A stretch of 64,000 nucleotides of DNA from Azospirillum brasilense (GCF_003349955.1 NZ_QLKQ01000017.1:32907-96906), one strand, 5' to 3'. Numbered from the stretch's first letter, positions 45,884 to 56,874 are shown. Notes: a model not told the origin generated them from the sequence alone. A program made the numbers and translations.

Positions 45884-46611
45884 CAGAGGGGAAACCTCAT
45901 GCGGATGCGGCGCCCGCCGTCGAGAAGCTGAAGCTCTTCCACGATGGCGGCGATCAGGTCCAGCCCGCGGCCCGAGGCGCCGTAGTCGATGCGCTCCGGC
46001 CGGGCGAAGCCGGTTCCCTCGTCGGCCACCTCGACCACCGCGCTGGCGCTTTCCAGCCAGGCGGCGACCTCGATCCGGCGGTCGGCGAAGGCGGGGTCGG
46101 CCATGCGCGCCGCCAGATCGTGGGAGAAGCGCTCCAGCGCCTCCACGCTCAGCCCCTTCATGCCTTCGACCTGAAGGTTGCCGTGGACCACCGCGTTGCT
46201 GATGGCCTCGTGGAGCGCCAGCTCCATGTCGTCGCGCTGGGCCTCCGGCATGGGGTGCAGGGCCGCCAGCCCGTTCAGGACACGCCCGGCCAGATGCAGG
46301 CGGTTGGCGGTCACCGTCGTCACGCAGGCGAACAGGTCGGCGCGGGCGGCGCGATCCGCGGCCTCGACGATCCGGGCGTCGGACAGGCCGGCGACCTCGA
46401 TCCAGGCGCCGAAGGGCCGCTGCCAGAACTCCGGCGCCTCGACGGCGCCGGCGTCGCCCACCAGAAGGAGAACGGAGGCGCCGAATTCCCCTCCCACCGG
46501 GGCGCCGGGCCGCCAGGAGGGAAGCCGGAGCGCCGCCGACAGCCGGGCCAGCCGGTCGGCCGGCACGCCCAGGCCATGCAGGGCGGCGACGTGGGTGGGG
46601 GACGGGACCAA
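45883..46611 (-). CDS. ATP-binding switch kinase (RsbW-like) with long N-terminal region, module 2
   Basis: The product has 242 residues. The GHKL ATPase is in the C-terminal half: N-box DMELALHEAISNAVVHGN, G1 VADEGTGFA and G2 ASGRGLDLI. The first ~95 residues are an extra domain without recognised motifs, like the module 1 protein (39597-40379). It should phosphorylate S55 of the STAS protein encoded one base upstream. Its downstream target is unknown because no sigma factor is nearby. Confidence 0.85.
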   Translation of the reverse strand: MVPSPTHVAALHGLGVPADRLARLSAALRLPSWRPGAPVGGEFGASVLLLVGDAGAVEAPEFWQRPFGAWIEVAGLSDARIVEAADRAARADLFACVTTVTANRLHLAGRVLNGLAALHPMPEAQRDDMELALHEAISNAVVHGNLQVEGMKGLSVEALERFSHDLAARMADPAFADRRIEVAAWLESASAVVEVADEGTGFARPERIDYGASGRGLDLIAAIVEELQLLDGGRRIRMRFPL

Positions 46612-46612
46612 G

Positions 46613-46918
46613 TCAGTCCTCGATCGTCACGATCTTGTTGAGCTGGGCCACGGTCAGCACGCGCTTGACCTGCCCGGCGGCGGAGCGCAGGACGAGCTGC
46701 TTGTCCGCGTTCGCCATTTCCTCCCGCGCGATCAGAAGCATGCCGATTCCCGCCGAATCGACGAATTCCAGCGTGGAGAGGTCGAGCACCTGACGTCTGG
46801 CCTTGTTCTGCAGCATCTCCCGGATCAGGGCGCGCAGCTTGGCGTGGTCGTTGAAGGTCAGACGACCGCGCAACCGAACCAGGGTCTCCTGCTCCTTGTC
46901 CTCAATTCCGTAGTCCAT
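46613..46918 (-). CDS. STAS-domain anti-anti-sigma-type protein (module 2)
   Basis: The product has 101 residues with FVDSAGIGML (S55), the STAS phosphorylation site. It matches the 39284-39589 protein in length and site position. The start at 46918 was chosen because the STAS fold begins there; upstream in-frame codons cross a tandem duplication. It lies 112 bases after the MCP-like gene of the chemosensory operon and one base before the switch-kinase gene. Confidence 0.9.
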   Translation of the reverse strand: MDYGIEDKEQETLVRLRGRLTFNDHAKLRALIREMLQNKARRQVLDLSTLEFVDSAGIGMLLIAREEMANADKQLVLRSAAGQVKRVLTVAQLNKIVTIED

Positions 46919-46926
46919 CGGTCCGG

Positions 46927-46952
46927 TGTTCCTGAAGGGTGTTCCTGAAGGG
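46927..46952. repeat. 13-bp tandem duplication before the STAS start
   Basis: TGTTCCTGAAGGG occurs twice in succession (46927-46939, 46940-46952). On the minus strand it lies 8 bases upstream of the STAS start and duplicates the AGGAACA region used as ribosome binding site. Confidence 0.85.
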
Positions 46953-47030
46953 GCATTGGGGCGGGTGGCCTTTGCGGACCACGCCAGAATGGAGCAAGAC
47001 AGGCCGGGGATTCCAGAGAATCCCTCGGCC

Positions 47031-48197
47031 TCAGAAAAGTTCGATGTCGCCGCCGGAACTGTCGTCCTGGCCGGCATCGACGTCAAGGACGCCATGCTCG
47101 TCCAGGGCCGTCCCCTCCAGCAGCAGACGGCGCACGAAGCGCTGGCGCATCTCGCTCAGCTTGAAGCGGCCCAGCAGCTCGTCGAGCCATTCCTGCGGAA
47201 CCTGCGGCCCCAAGGAAGCGGGCATTTCGACGCGGGTGCGGTTTTCCAGCTCGTTCAGCCCTTCCGCCATGATGGCGAGGCTGTCGTTGATGGCCTCCAG
47301 CCGCTGCTTGGTCAGGTCCTGGAACTGCATTCCGGTGACCATGCGGCTGATGGTGGACGACATGTCCGACGACACGTTCGCCGCGGTTTCCAGCACCGCC
47401 TGGAAGTGGTTGGTCTGGTCGACCAGGCTGTCCATGGTCTTGTCCACCCGCTCCTTGGCGAGCATCTGGGGGGACATGTCGGTGTCGGCGATCTGGCGCA
47501 GGATGTCGTGGCCGTTGCGCACGCCCTTGACCACCGCGGTGACCTTGGAGCGCATGCGGTCGGCCAGCGCCCCGGTGTTGCGGGAGAGGTGGCGCACCTC
47601 CTGGGCGACCACGGCGAAGGTGCGTCCGGCCTCGCCGGCGCGGCTCGCCTCGATGGTGGCGTTCAGCGCCAGGAAGTTGGTCTGGCGGTTGATGGCGTCG
47701 ATGTCGCCGATCGACTTCTCCAGCTCCGCCACGTCCTTCTGCACGTCGTCGAGCAGATAGACCATGCTCATGGCGTGGCGGGACAGCATGACGATGTTGG
47801 AGATCATGTCCGCGATCATCTGCTGCATGCCGGTGACCAGCTGGTCCATCGGCACCCGCTCCCCGTCGATGGAGATGGAGCCGGCCATGCCGACGATCTG
47901 CTCCACCCGCTCCGACTGCTGCATGGCCTTCTCGGCCAGCTCGCGGAAGCGGTGGGAGAGGTCCAGCGTGGCGTCCTCGACCGTCGAGGAGGTGCGGGTC
48001 AGCTCGTTCTGCACCGCCTCCAGCGTGCGGCGCTGGATGTCGGCGTAGCCCATCCAGGTCGCCAGAAGCTCGCCGGTCACCGGAATCTTCGCGCCGATCT
48101 CGGGCAGGCTGTGCACGGGAGCGCCATCGTCGGGAAGGTCCGGCTTCTCCGGTTCCGGTCCGGCTTCCAGGCGGGGCGCGCGGCCGTAGAAAGACAT
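47031..48197 (-). CDS. Soluble MCP-like signalling protein
   Basis: The product has 388 residues with no membrane segment. The central part carries an MCP-type hairpin ([34 protein letters not shown]). Both flanks are helical, and the C-terminal [11 protein letters not shown] to [11 protein letters not shown] tail is acidic. It lacks HAMP, a sensor and the usual length of chemoreceptors. It resembles cytoplasmic receptors or phosphatase-like helpers (CheZ-like function is not excluded). It follows cheB by 11 bases in the che operon. Confidence 0.85.
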   Translation of the reverse strand: MSFYGRAPRLEAGPEPEKPDLPDDGAPVHSLPEIGAKIPVTGELLATWMGYADIQRRTLEAVQNELTRTSSTVEDATLDLSHRFRELAEKAMQQSERVEQIVGMAGSISIDGERVPMDQLVTGMQQMIADMISNIVMLSRHAMSMVYLLDDVQKDVAELEKSIGDIDAINRQTNFLALNATIEASRAGEAGRTFAVVAQEVRHLSRNTGALADRMRSKVTAVVKGVRNGHDILRQIADTDMSPQMLAKERVDKTMDSLVDQTNHFQAVLETAANVSSDMSSTISRMVTGMQFQDLTKQRLEAINDSLAIMAEGLNELENRTRVEMPASLGPQVPQEWLDELLGRFKLSEMRQRFVRRLLLEGTALDEHGVLDVDAGQDDSSGGDIELF

Positions 48198-48208
48198 GGT
48201 GCTGCTCC

Positions 48209-49273
48209 TCAGTTCGCGCGCGTGCGGTGTTCGCCGATGGCGTCGAACGCGCGCAGCATCTCGGCCGGTATCTGCGCCAGCGGCAGTTCGACGGCGACCG
48301 CCCCGGCGTCCCGGGCGGCGCGCGGCATGCCGTAGACGACGCAGCTCGATTCCTGTTCGCCGATGGTATAGGCCCCCGCGTCGCGCATCGCCAGCATGCC
48401 CGACGCTCCGTCGCGGCCCATGCCGGACAGGATCACCCCCACCGCGTTCGCCCCCGCCGCCTTGGCGACGGACGAGAACAGCACGTCCACCGACGGGCGG
48501 TGGCCGCTGACCGCCGGCCCGTCCTGGATGTGGCAGGAATAGCCCTGGGCGTCGCGGATGATGACCAGATGCCGGTCGCCGGGGGCGATGTAGACCTTGC
48601 CCTGGACCAGCCGGGCGCCCTGGGTGGCGACCTCCACCGAGGGCGGCGAGATGCGGTCGAGCCGGGCGGCGAAGCTGGGGACGTAGCTGGGTCCCATATG
48701 CTGGGTGATGACGATGGGCGGGCAGTCGGCGGGCATGACCGCCAGCACGTCGCGGATGCGCTCCACCCCGCCGGTCGAGGCGCCGATGGCGATGAAGCGG
48801 GTGCCCGACCCGGCGCGGCGCGGCGTCTGGAGGGGCGAGGTCGCGGGCTTGGGCCGCCGCATTGACAGGCGGGCGGTGGCGGCGATGCGGATCTTGCCGA
48901 CCAGCTCGTGGGCCATCGCCTCGAAGCCGTGGCCCTCCGAGCCGTCGGGCTTGGCCACGCAGTCCACCGCGCCGATCTCCAGCGCGCGGATCGTCGCCTC
49001 CGACCCCTCCTGGGTCAGGGAGGAGACCATGACGACCGGCGTCGGGCGCAGCGTCATGATCTTCTCCAGGAAGGACAGCCCGTCCATCCGCGGCATCTCG
49101 ACGTCCAGCGTGACGACGTCCGGGTTGGTCCGCTTGATGACGTCCCGCGCTTCGTAGGGGTCGCGGGCGACGCCGACGACCTCGATGCCGGGCTCGTCCG
49201 AGATGACGGCCTTCAGCATCTCCCGCATCAGGCTGCTGTCGTCCACGATCACGACGCGGATGGAGCGTGTCAT
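48209..49273 (-). CDS. cheB: Chemotaxis protein-glutamate methylesterase
   Basis: The product has 354 residues. A receiver ([13 protein letters not shown]57 in [19 protein letters not shown]) is joined by a linker to the CheB catalytic domain. The Ser-His-Asp triad is visible in [14 protein letters not shown] and GMGRDGASG. It demethylates (and deamidates) receptor glutamates when phosphorylated by CheA. It starts three bases after cheD. Confidence 0.95.
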   Translation of the reverse strand: MTRSIRVVIVDDSSLMREMLKAVISDEPGIEVVGVARDPYEARDVIKRTNPDVVTLDVEMPRMDGLSFLEKIMTLRPTPVVMVSSLTQEGSEATIRALEIGAVDCVAKPDGSEGHGFEAMAHELVGKIRIAATARLSMRRPKPATSPLQTPRRAGSGTRFIAIGASTGGVERIRDVLAVMPADCPPIVITQHMGPSYVPSFAARLDRISPPSVEVATQGARLVQGKVYIAPGDRHLVIIRDAQGYSCHIQDGPAVSGHRPSVDVLFSSVAKAAGANAVGVILSGMGRDGASGMLAMRDAGAYTIGEQESSCVVYGMPRAARDAGAVAVELPLAQIPAEMLRAFDAIGEHRTRAN

Positions 49274-49276
49274 GGC

Positions 49277-49903
49277 TCAGTCCTCCCCGAACAGTTCCAC
49301 GTCGCCCTCGATCGGCTGGTGCCGCAGGCTGGAGCGGAAATGCAGTTCCTGGTTCGCCGTCTCCGACAGGGCCTCCGGCCGCAGCATCTTGCGCATGGCC
49401 TTGCCGGTGTGGGGAAAATAGTGGATGCGCCGGGCCGACGCGCCGCCCAGGTCCTGGCCCATCAGCTTCAGCCCCTCCCGCCGCACGTAGTCGAGCGCGA
49501 AGGCGGCGTTGCGCTGGCCGACGTCGAAGCTGGAATCGATGACGCGGGCGCCGCCGAACAGCTTGACCTCAAGCCGCCCGCGCTGGGCGCCGCGCGCCAG
49601 CAGGTCGTTGATCAGCCGCTCCATGGCGACCGAGCCGTAGCGTGCCGCCGCCCCGGTGCCGGCGTCCTCGGACTCCGGCACCTCGGGCAGCAGGAAATGG
49701 TTCATGCCGCCGATCGCCGTCGCCGGGTCGTGGACGCAGGCGGCCACACAGGAGCCCAGCGTCGTCACCATCATCACATCCGAGCGGTCGCTGACCAGAT
49801 GGTGGCCGAGGAAGACCTTCATCGTGTGGGCGCGGAACTGCGGGTGGAAGTAGCCGCCGGTCTGCCGGGCCTCCGCCGCACGGCGGCTTGCGAATGCGGT
49901 CAT
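49277..49903 (-). CDS. cheD: Chemoreceptor glutamine deamidase
   Basis: The product has 208 residues. The catalytic Cys is in [14 protein letters not shown] and the His in [18 protein letters not shown] and [12 protein letters not shown] also match CheD. It deamidates receptor Gln residues and in other bacteria assists CheC. No cheC gene is in the window. It is three bases from both cheR and cheB. Confidence 0.94.
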   Translation of the reverse strand: MTAFASRRAAEARQTGGYFHPQFRAHTMKVFLGHHLVSDRSDVMMVTTLGSCVAACVHDPATAIGGMNHFLLPEVPESEDAGTGAAARYGSVAMERLINDLLARGAQRGRLEVKLFGGARVIDSSFDVGQRNAAFALDYVRREGLKLMGQDLGGASARRIHYFPHTGKAMRKMLRPEALSETANQELHFRSSLRHQPIEGDVELFGED

Positions 49904-49906
49904 GCG

Positions 49907-50827
49907 TCACAGCCTCCGGTAGATGGTGGGGCCGGTCTGGCGGAAGCGGTCCGACACGCCGTAGAGGCTCTCCGAGTGGCCGAGGAACAGATAGCCGCCG
50001 GGCTCCAGCAGGCGGGCGAAGTTGCCGATGACCTGGGTCCGCCCGACGCGGTCGAAATAGATCAGCACGTTGCGGCAGAAGATCGCGTCGAACGGCCCCT
50101 TCATGGGCCAGTGCTCCAGCAGGTTCAGCGGCTTGAAGGTGATCAGCCGCTTCAGCTCCTCTTCCATCGCCACCATCGGCTCGCCGCCCTCGCGCTGGCG
50201 CCGGGTGAAGCGGTCGCGCAGGGGGGCCGGGATGCTGTTCGCCAGTTCGGCGGGATAGACGCCGCGCCGGGCGGTGTCGACCATGTGGGTGTCGATGTCG
50301 GTCGCCAGGATCTTCGCGTCCCAGCGCCGCAGCTCCGGCCCGAAGCTGGAGGCCAGGACCATGGCGATGGTGTAGGGCTCCTGCCCGGAGGAGCAGCCCG
50401 CCGACCAGATGCGCAGCCGTGGATGGGAGGATTCCCCGGCGTGGCGGGCGCGCATTTCCGGCACCGCCGTCTTCGCCAGGAAGTCGAAATGGTGCGATTC
50501 GCGGAAGAAGCTGGTCAGGTTGGTGGTCAGGGCGTTGACCAGGAAGCCGACCTCGTTCGCCCCCTCCTCGCTCTCCAGCAGGGCGCAGTAGGTGTCGAAG
50601 TCCGGCAGGCGCAGGTCGCGCAGCCGCCGGGCGAGGCGAGAATAGACCATCTCGATCTTGTGCGGGGCCAGCGCGATCCCGGCGAGCTGGTAGAGCATGC
50701 GGGCGATGAAGTCGAAGTGCCGCCGCTCGAACGGGAACTCCCGCCGGCCCGACGTCGCCGGGGGGATGGCGCCGCGGTCGGCCGCGTCCGAGGCCAGGGC
50801 CGGGGAAGGGCTGGGGCTTGTGGTCAT
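49907..50827 (-). CDS. cheR: Chemotaxis protein methyltransferase
   Basis: The product has 306 residues. The N-terminal helical domain is followed by the SAM-binding fold with [27 protein letters not shown] and the [10 protein letters not shown] motif. It methylates glutamates of chemoreceptors in the signalling complex. The ATG overlaps the receptor stop by four bases (ATGA). Confidence 0.95.
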   Translation of the reverse strand: MTTSPSPSPALASDAADRGAIPPATSGRREFPFERRHFDFIARMLYQLAGIALAPHKIEMVYSRLARRLRDLRLPDFDTYCALLESEEGANEVGFLVNALTTNLTSFFRESHHFDFLAKTAVPEMRARHAGESSHPRLRIWSAGCSSGQEPYTIAMVLASSFGPELRRWDAKILATDIDTHMVDTARRGVYPAELANSIPAPLRDRFTRRQREGGEPMVAMEEELKRLITFKPLNLLEHWPMKGPFDAIFCRNVLIYFDRVGRTQVIGNFARLLEPGGYLFLGHSESLYGVSDRFRQTGPTIYRRL

Positions 50828-53751
50828 GCCGCCCGCCCACGGGCCTGGGCCCGCGCTTCGCCGGCCAGCTTGTCCAGCAGGCCGAGCACGATGCCCGACA
50901 GCCGGTCGAGATCGGCCAGGGCCTGCGCCTCGGCGGCGTCGTCTCCCTGCTCATGGGCGCGCAGGGCGCGCTTGCCGGCCTCGTGGAAGCGGGCGTGCGG
51001 CTCGGCGATCCGGTCGAAGGACGGGCAGGAGCGCACGGCGGCGTCGCTCACCGTGTCGTACCATTTGCCCAGGCGGCAGCCGTGATGGTCGGCCAGCCGG
51101 TCCGCGGTGGCCTCGCCGTGGCCCTGGACGGTCTTCAGCACGGTGTCGCGGAAGGTCACATGGTCGATCTTGGTGTTCTCGATGAGCTGGATGTGGCGGG
51201 CCAGCTCAGATCCGCCGCGGGCGTGGCCGGCATCCAGCGAGAAGAAGGCCATCTGCTGGCGCAGCTGACCGGCCTGCTCCTCCAGCGAGCGGGCGGCGGC
51301 GGTGCTTTCCTCGACCAGCGCCGCGTTCTTCTGGGTCATCTCGTCCATCTGGGCGACGGCGGTGTTGACCTCGTCCAGGCCGGACGCCTGTTCGGCGGTG
51401 GCGCGGGCGATCTCCGACACGAGGTCGGCGACCCGCGCGATGCCCGCCACGATGTCGGTCAGCGAGGAGCCGGCGGAGCGGACCAGCTCCACCCCGTCCT
51501 TGACCTGCGCCCCGCTGTCGAGGATCAGCGTCTTGATCTCCTTGGACGCCTGGGCGGAGCGCTGGGCGAGGTTGCGCACCTCCTGGGCCACCACGGCGAA
51601 GCCGCGCCCGGCGTCGCCGGCCCGCGCCGCCTCGACCGCCGCGTTCAGCGCCAGCAGGTTGGTCTGGAAAGCGATCTCGTCGATCACCCCGATGATGTCG
51701 GAAATCTTCTGCGACGAGCGCTCGATCCCGCGCATCGCCTCGACGGCGCTGGCGGCGACCTGACCACCCTTCTCGGCGGCGCGGCGGGCGTCGTTGGCGA
51801 AGCTGTTGACCTGCTGGGCGTTGTCGGCGTTGGAGCGGACGGTGGCCGCCAACTCCTCCATGCTCGCCGCCGTCTCCTCGAGGGACGACGCCTGCTGCTC
51901 CGTCCGCTCGGACAGGTCGAGACTGCCGTCGGCGATCTCGCGGCTGGCCGCGGCGATGGATTCGGCGGCGCCGTTGATGCGGCGGACGATTTCCGACAGC
52001 TTTTCCGCCGTGCCGTTGAAATCGTCCTTCAGGCGCAGGAACACGCCCTCGTACGGCTTGTCGATGCGCCGCGACAGGTCGCCCTGCGACAGCGACTCCA
52101 GCATGGCGGCCAGATCCTCGGTCACGCCGGAGACGTTGGCGGCCAGCCGGTTCATGCCCTCGCTGACCAGCCGGAAGAAGCCGGTCTTGCCGTCGAGCGC
52201 GATCCGCTGCGCAAAGTCGCCGCGCACGGCGCTGTCGACCATGCCGGCGATCTCCGCCTCGATGGACAGCTCGGCGGTCAGGTCGCGCCATTCGACGACG
52301 AGGCCCAGCTTCTCGCCGTGGCGCCCGGCGACCGGGCTGGCGGTGATCTCGAAGCTGCGGCGGCCCGCCTTGATCATGCCCTTGTGGGGGCTGGCGAGGC
52401 CGGTCAGGCTGTTGCGCAGGCGCGGGGCCTCGGTGTCCAGCGCGTCGAGGGTCTGTCCGATCAGCCCGGCGGCGTCGAAGGCGGGCAGGGCCTTGCGCAG
52501 GTCGCTCTCGGCGGCCTTGAACATCGCGAGCGCGGCGGCGTTGCAGTAGGTGACGGTCCCGTCCTCGCCCACCGTCATGATGCAGGACGACACGCGGTCG
52601 AGCGCGATCCCCGCCCGCACGGCGGTCACCGCGTCCTCCTTGAAGGCGGCGACGGCGCGGGCCATCGCGCCCAGCTCGTCGCGCCCGTCGGTGTGGGGGA
52701 CGGTGACCGACAGATGGCCGTCGCTGAGGTCGGTCATCACCTTGCGGATGCCCTGGACCGGGCCGGTGATCGAGCGGGCGATGACCTGCGCGGCGCCGAT
52801 TCCCAGCAGCAGCGACAGGCCGCCCAGCACCAGGGCCAGCAGGACGCTGTTCTCCACCTCGGTCTCGGCGCGGGCCTCGATTCCCTTCTGCTCGGCGTGG
52901 ATGGCGGTGGCGATGGAGTCGAGCGTCGCGGTCAGGGCGGTGACGATCTTGGCGACGATCTCGGCGCGCAGGCGGTCGATCTCCTTGTCGGCGGCGACGG
53001 CGTCGCGGAAGGCGGCGCGGTAGCCCGGCGCCCGTTCCGCCACTTCGCGCAGCAGCGCCGCCACGCGGGGTTCGGTCAGCAGGGCCTGCGCCTCGCGCAC
53101 ATGCTCCAGCATCTCGTCCAGGTTCTTTTCCATCGGCGCCGCGGCGGCCGCGTCGCGCATGCCGAGCGCGCGGTTGGCGAAGAGGCGGCTCAGCACCCAG
53201 TGCTTCTCCATCTCCTCGCCGACCAGGGCGGCGTCCTTGTCGCCGGTTGCCTGGGCGCCCTCGACGACGCGCTCCAGCGTCTCGGTGATCTGGGTGCCCA
53301 GCGGGTCCATGGTCTGGCGGATGGCCGCGTCGTAGCGGTCGCGGACGACGCGGATCGCCTCGAACTGGGTGTGGTACTCGCTGTGCAGCCGCGCCAGCTC
53401 GGCGAAGGCCGCCGCCTGGCTGGAGCGCTGAATGGCGCCCTCGTGGGCGGCGAGCGCCTGATCGAACTCGGTGCGCAACGCGCGCTGGCGGTTGAGCGCG
53501 GCGGGGTCGCCGGAGACCAGATAGTCGCGCCCGTGGATGCGCTGGTTGGCGAGGCGGGCCGAGAGGTCCTTGGCGAAGGTGGCGAGTTCGCCGCCGGTGA
53601 GCACCGCGTCGACGCTGCCGTTCAGGCTGCGGATGCTCAGCAGGCTGGCGGCGACCTGGGCGGCCAGCAGGGCGAGCAGGAGCGCGAAGGCCAGCCACAG
53701 CCGCTTCGAGATGCCCATCGACCCAACGAACGAACCGACCCCTTTCGCCAT
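50824..53751 (-). CDS. Chemoreceptor with HAMP, PAS, MCP domain and C-terminal CZB zinc-binding domain
   Basis: The product has 975 residues. TM1 is at ~13-40. A large periplasmic region (~40-300) is helical. TM2 (~300-330) leads to HAMP, then a PAS-like domain (~390-500, [19 protein letters not shown]), a second HAMP-like linker and the MCP hairpin ([20 protein letters not shown]). The C-terminal ~130 residues contain a CZB domain ([13 protein letters not shown], then [12 protein letters not shown]), which binds zinc and senses hypochlorous acid or zinc in other bacteria. It is the only receptor inside the che operon, so it is a natural input. A palindromic repeat precedes it. Confidence 0.93.
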   Translation of the reverse strand: MAKGVGSFVGSMGISKRLWLAFALLLALLAAQVAASLLSIRSLNGSVDAVLTGGELATFAKDLSARLANQRIHGRDYLVSGDPAALNRQRALRTEFDQALAAHEGAIQRSSQAAAFAELARLHSEYHTQFEAIRVVRDRYDAAIRQTMDPLGTQITETLERVVEGAQATGDKDAALVGEEMEKHWVLSRLFANRALGMRDAAAAAPMEKNLDEMLEHVREAQALLTEPRVAALLREVAERAPGYRAAFRDAVAADKEIDRLRAEIVAKIVTALTATLDSIATAIHAEQKGIEARAETEVENSVLLALVLGGLSLLLGIGAAQVIARSITGPVQGIRKVMTDLSDGHLSVTVPHTDGRDELGAMARAVAAFKEDAVTAVRAGIALDRVSSCIMTVGEDGTVTYCNAAALAMFKAAESDLRKALPAFDAAGLIGQTLDALDTEAPRLRNSLTGLASPHKGMIKAGRRSFEITASPVAGRHGEKLGLVVEWRDLTAELSIEAEIAGMVDSAVRGDFAQRIALDGKTGFFRLVSEGMNRLAANVSGVTEDLAAMLESLSQGDLSRRIDKPYEGVFLRLKDDFNGTAEKLSEIVRRINGAAESIAAASREIADGSLDLSERTEQQASSLEETAASMEELAATVRSNADNAQQVNSFANDARRAAEKGGQVAASAVEAMRGIERSSQKISDIIGVIDEIAFQTNLLALNAAVEAARAGDAGRGFAVVAQEVRNLAQRSAQASKEIKTLILDSGAQVKDGVELVRSAGSSLTDIVAGIARVADLVSEIARATAEQASGLDEVNTAVAQMDEMTQKNAALVEESTAAARSLEEQAGQLRQQMAFFSLDAGHARGGSELARHIQLIENTKIDHVTFRDTVLKTVQGHGEATADRLADHHGCRLGKWYDTVSDAAVRSCPSFDRIAEPHARFHEAGKRALRAHEQGDDAAEAQALADLDRLSGIVLGLLDKLAGEARAQARGRAA

Positions 53752-53858
53752 GCCATCCCCCTTGCCCGCCGCGTCGTCCCGGCGTTAGCCCTTATTTGAA
53801 ACAAACCCGTGTGAAAAGCCGCGACATGACGCACCCACCGTGTCGCTGCTTTTGATGT

Positions 53859-54034
53859 CCCCTCTCCCCTCTGGGGAGAGGGTTAGGGTGAGGGGGGTGT
53901 GCGTGGCGCCACGTCCGGCACAAGCGCGACCCCCTCACCGGCCCTTCGGGCCACCCTCTCCCCGCTTTCGGCGGACCGAAGGTCCGCCTGTCGCGTCAGC
54001 GCAAACGAAGTTTGCGCGTGAGCGGAGGGGAAAG
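53859..54034. repeat. Dispersed palindromic repeat, copy 3, inside the che operon
   Basis: It is near-identical to the element at 23498-23672, including the GGCGGACCGAAGGTCCGCC hairpin and GCGCAAACG module. It fills most of the 293-base gap between cheW and the receptor gene. The gap has no other gene. Confidence 0.88.
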
Positions 54035-54044
54035 GGCTATCCAA

Positions 54045-54602
54045 TCAGGACGCCCGCTCCAGCGCCGGCAAGGCCTTGGTCGCCGAGTCCAGCTCGCTGT
54101 TCTCCACCGAGAACAGCTTCTCGACGCTCAGCAGAGTGACCATGCGGTCGTCGGCGGTGTAGAGGCCGCTGAGATACTCGGCGTCGACCATGCCGCCGTC
54201 CACGTCGGGTGGCGGCTTGATGGCGTCGTGGCCGATCGCCAGGATGTCGGAGATGGCGTCGACCAGGATGCCGCGGGTGCGTTCCCCCACCTGGATCACC
54301 ACCACGACGTGGCGCTTGGTGACCGACGTGGCGCCACCGCCGAAGCGGGCGCGCAGGTCGAAGATGGGGATGATGATGCCGCGCAGATTGATGACGCCGC
54401 GCACATAGTCCGGCAGGTTCGGCAGGCGGCTTTCCGGCGTCCAGCCGCGGATCTCGCGGACCGACAGGATGTTGACGCCGTACTCCTCGCTGCCGACGGT
54501 GAAGGTGACGTACTGCTCCTCGGCGGCGTTGACCGCCATGACGTCGTTTCGCGCGTCGGTGCGGGTACCGCCGACGGTGGCGAGCGCGGTGGAACTGCTC
54601 AT
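54045..54602 (-). CDS. cheW: Chemotaxis coupling protein
   Basis: The product has 185 residues. The CheW SH3-like fold is clear: EEQYVTFTVGSEEYGVNILSVREI, then LPDYVRGVINLRGIIIPIFDLR. It links receptors to CheA. The extra ~25 residues at each end are typical of alphaproteobacterial CheW. It starts 10 bases after cheA. Confidence 0.95.
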   Translation of the reverse strand: MSSSTALATVGGTRTDARNDVMAVNAAEEQYVTFTVGSEEYGVNILSVREIRGWTPESRLPNLPDYVRGVINLRGIIIPIFDLRARFGGGATSVTKRHVVVVIQVGERTRGILVDAISDILAIGHDAIKPPPDVDGGMVDAEYLSGLYTADDRMVTLLSVEKLFSVENSELDSATKALPALERAS

Positions 54603-54612
54603 CGCTGTGGCC

Positions 54613-56844
54613 TCAGACCGGTTCGAGTGCGGGTGCGGGCAGCGCGGCCACCGGCGGACGCGGCGCCCTGGAATCCATGTGCCGGCTCATCTCGCGCAGG
54701 CCGGCGACGTCCAGGATCAGGGCAACGCGCCCGTCGCCCAGGATGGTCGCGGCGGCCACGCCGTCGAGGCGGCGGAAGTTCGCTTCCAGGCTCTTGATGA
54801 CGACCTGCTGCTGGCCCAGCACCTCGTCCACGACGAGGCCGAGGCGGGAGCCGTCCTCCGTCTCCACCAGCACGACCAGCGCGCCGGTGGGGTCGGCGAC
54901 GGCGCCGGGGATGCCGAACAGCTGGTGCAGGTAGACCAGCCGCACATACTCGCCGCGGGCCATCATCACGTCGCACTTGCCGACCAGCCCGTGCAGGTCC
55001 GCCGCCTTGGGGCGCAGGCTCTCCACGATGTTGGTCAGCGGCAGGACGAAGCGCTCCTCGCCGACCGAGATGACCATGCCGTCGAGCACGGCCAGGGTCA
55101 GCGGCAGCGACAGCACGAAGCGCGAGCCCTCGCCCGGCGTCGAATAGACGCCGATGCGCCCGCCGAGCGAGGTGATGTTCCGCCGCACCACGTCCATGCC
55201 GACGCCGCGTCCCGACAGGTTGGACACCTGGTCGACGGTGGAGAAGCCGGGCAGGAAGATCAGGTTGTCGATGTCCTCGTCCGACAGGGTGGCACCCGGC
55301 GGAACGAGCCCCTTCTCGATGGCCTTGGACAGCACCTTGGGCCGGTTGATGCCGCGCCCGTCGTCGGTGATCTCGATGACGATGCGGCCCGAGCGGTGCT
55401 GCGCCGACAGATGCACGGTGCCGGCGCGCGGCTTGCCGACGCGCTCCCGCTCCTCCGGGCCTTCCAGCCCGTGGTCGATGGAGTTGCGGATCATATGGGT
55501 CAGCGGATCGACGAGGTTCTCCACCACCGTCTTGTCCACCTCGGTCGTCTCGCCGCTGGTGACGAGCTGGACCTCCTTGCCGGTGGTGGCGGCGCACTCG
55601 CGGACCAGCCGCGGCATGCGGGAGAAGACGCTCGACACCGGCTGGGCGCGGATCGACATCACGCTTTCGCGCAGCTCGCGGGTGTGCTGGGCCAGCTGCT
55701 CCAGCCCTTCCAGAAGCTCCTGGAACTCGCCGGGGGGCAGCTCGCGCACATGCTCGGCGATCATCGCCTGGGTGATGACCATCTCGCCGACCATGTTGAC
55801 CAGCCGGTCGATCTTGTCGAGATCGACGCGGATGGTGTGGCTGGTCAGCCCGGCGTGCTCCGCGCCGCCGCCGTTGGGGCGCGGACGGGCAGCCTCGGCC
55901 TTCGGGGGCTCGGCTTTTGGCGCTTCGGGGGTCGCGGCGACCACCGCCGGCGGGGCGGCCGTCGCGACGGGCACCGGATCGGTGACGGGGGGCGGTGCTT
56001 CGGCGGCGGGCGGCGGGGCCTCCGCGGTGATGCGGATGTCGCAGTCGTCGGCGACGAACTCGAAGACGTCGTTGATCTTGTCCAGATCGACGTCCGCGTC
56101 GGCGATCAGCGTGACCGTCCAGGAGAGGTGGAGAAGCTCCGCCTCCAGGTTCTGGAGGGTGGGCAGGGCGTCGGTGTGGCATTCGACGGTGGCGTCGCCC
56201 AGCCGGCGCAGTGCGCGCAGCATGAAGGCCGGCTCGTTGCCCGACATCAGCAGGTCGGACCGCGGCCGGAAGACGATGGTCCAGCGCAGCTTGCCGGGGG
56301 GAACCGGGTCCTCCTCCGCGCGGGCGGCGGCGATGGCGGCCATGGCGTCGCCGAACAGCCCGGCCTCGTCGTCCTCGTCGTCGGCGTAGACAGCGGCAGG
56401 AACGGGCGCGGGTGCCGGTGCGGCTGGAGCGGCCGCCGGAGCCTGGGCCGGCTGAGCACCGCCCGACAGGTGGCGGCGCAGGGCGGCCACGGTGCCGTCG
56501 GTGGTCCCCGCCGGAGCGGAATCGCCCTCGCGCGCGTAGGCCAGCATCTGGCCCAGCAGGTCGTTGGCGCGGATCAGCGTGTCCACCAACTCGGTCGTGA
56601 CGGGGATGGTGTTGTTGCGCACCCCGTCCATCACCGTCTCGAACTCGTGCGCGAAGGCGACGAGGTCGGTGAAGCCGAAGGCGCCGCCGCCGCCCTTGAT
56701 CGAATGGACGGCGCGGAAGATGGCGTTGACCTCGTCGGAATCGACCTCGCCCGGCGTCAGCCGCAGCAGGCCGGATTCGGCGACCTCCAGCAGCTCCGCG
56801 CTTTCGTCGAAATAGGTTTGCTTGAACCGGCTCAGGTCTTCCAC
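54613..56844 (-). CDS. cheA: Chemotaxis histidine kinase
   Basis: The product has 743 residues. P1 HPt carries AVHSIKGGGGAF (H47). An Ala/Pro linker leads to a P2-like segment (~190-290), P3 dimerisation helices (~330-400), the P4 ATPase (HMIRNSIDHGLE, DDGRGIN, GRGVGMDVV) and P5 CheW-like domain (~600-735). The single P1 indicates a classical CheA. It phosphorylates CheY and CheB. It starts 30 bases after cheY. Confidence 0.95.
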   Translation of the reverse strand: MEDLSRFKQTYFDESAELLEVAESGLLRLTPGEVDSDEVNAIFRAVHSIKGGGGAFGFTDLVAFAHEFETVMDGVRNNTIPVTTELVDTLIRANDLLGQMLAYAREGDSAPAGTTDGTVAALRRHLSGGAQPAQAPAAAPAAPAPAPVPAAVYADDEDDEAGLFGDAMAAIAAARAEEDPVPPGKLRWTIVFRPRSDLLMSGNEPAFMLRALRRLGDATVECHTDALPTLQNLEAELLHLSWTVTLIADADVDLDKINDVFEFVADDCDIRITAEAPPPAAEAPPPVTDPVPVATAAPPAVVAATPEAPKAEPPKAEAARPRPNGGGAEHAGLTSHTIRVDLDKIDRLVNMVGEMVITQAMIAEHVRELPPGEFQELLEGLEQLAQHTRELRESVMSIRAQPVSSVFSRMPRLVRECAATTGKEVQLVTSGETTEVDKTVVENLVDPLTHMIRNSIDHGLEGPEERERVGKPRAGTVHLSAQHRSGRIVIEITDDGRGINRPKVLSKAIEKGLVPPGATLSDEDIDNLIFLPGFSTVDQVSNLSGRGVGMDVVRRNITSLGGRIGVYSTPGEGSRFVLSLPLTLAVLDGMVISVGEERFVLPLTNIVESLRPKAADLHGLVGKCDVMMARGEYVRLVYLHQLFGIPGAVADPTGALVVLVETEDGSRLGLVVDEVLGQQQVVIKSLEANFRRLDGVAAATILGDGRVALILDVAGLREMSRHMDSRAPRPPVAALPAPALEPV

Positions 56845-56874
56845 GGGCGCCCCCTCACAAGCCAGGACGCGGCG

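Noticed and set aside
50818..53799. 993-codon open frame on the plus strand
   Set aside because: Antisense shadow of the CZB chemoreceptor; low-complexity translation without motifs.
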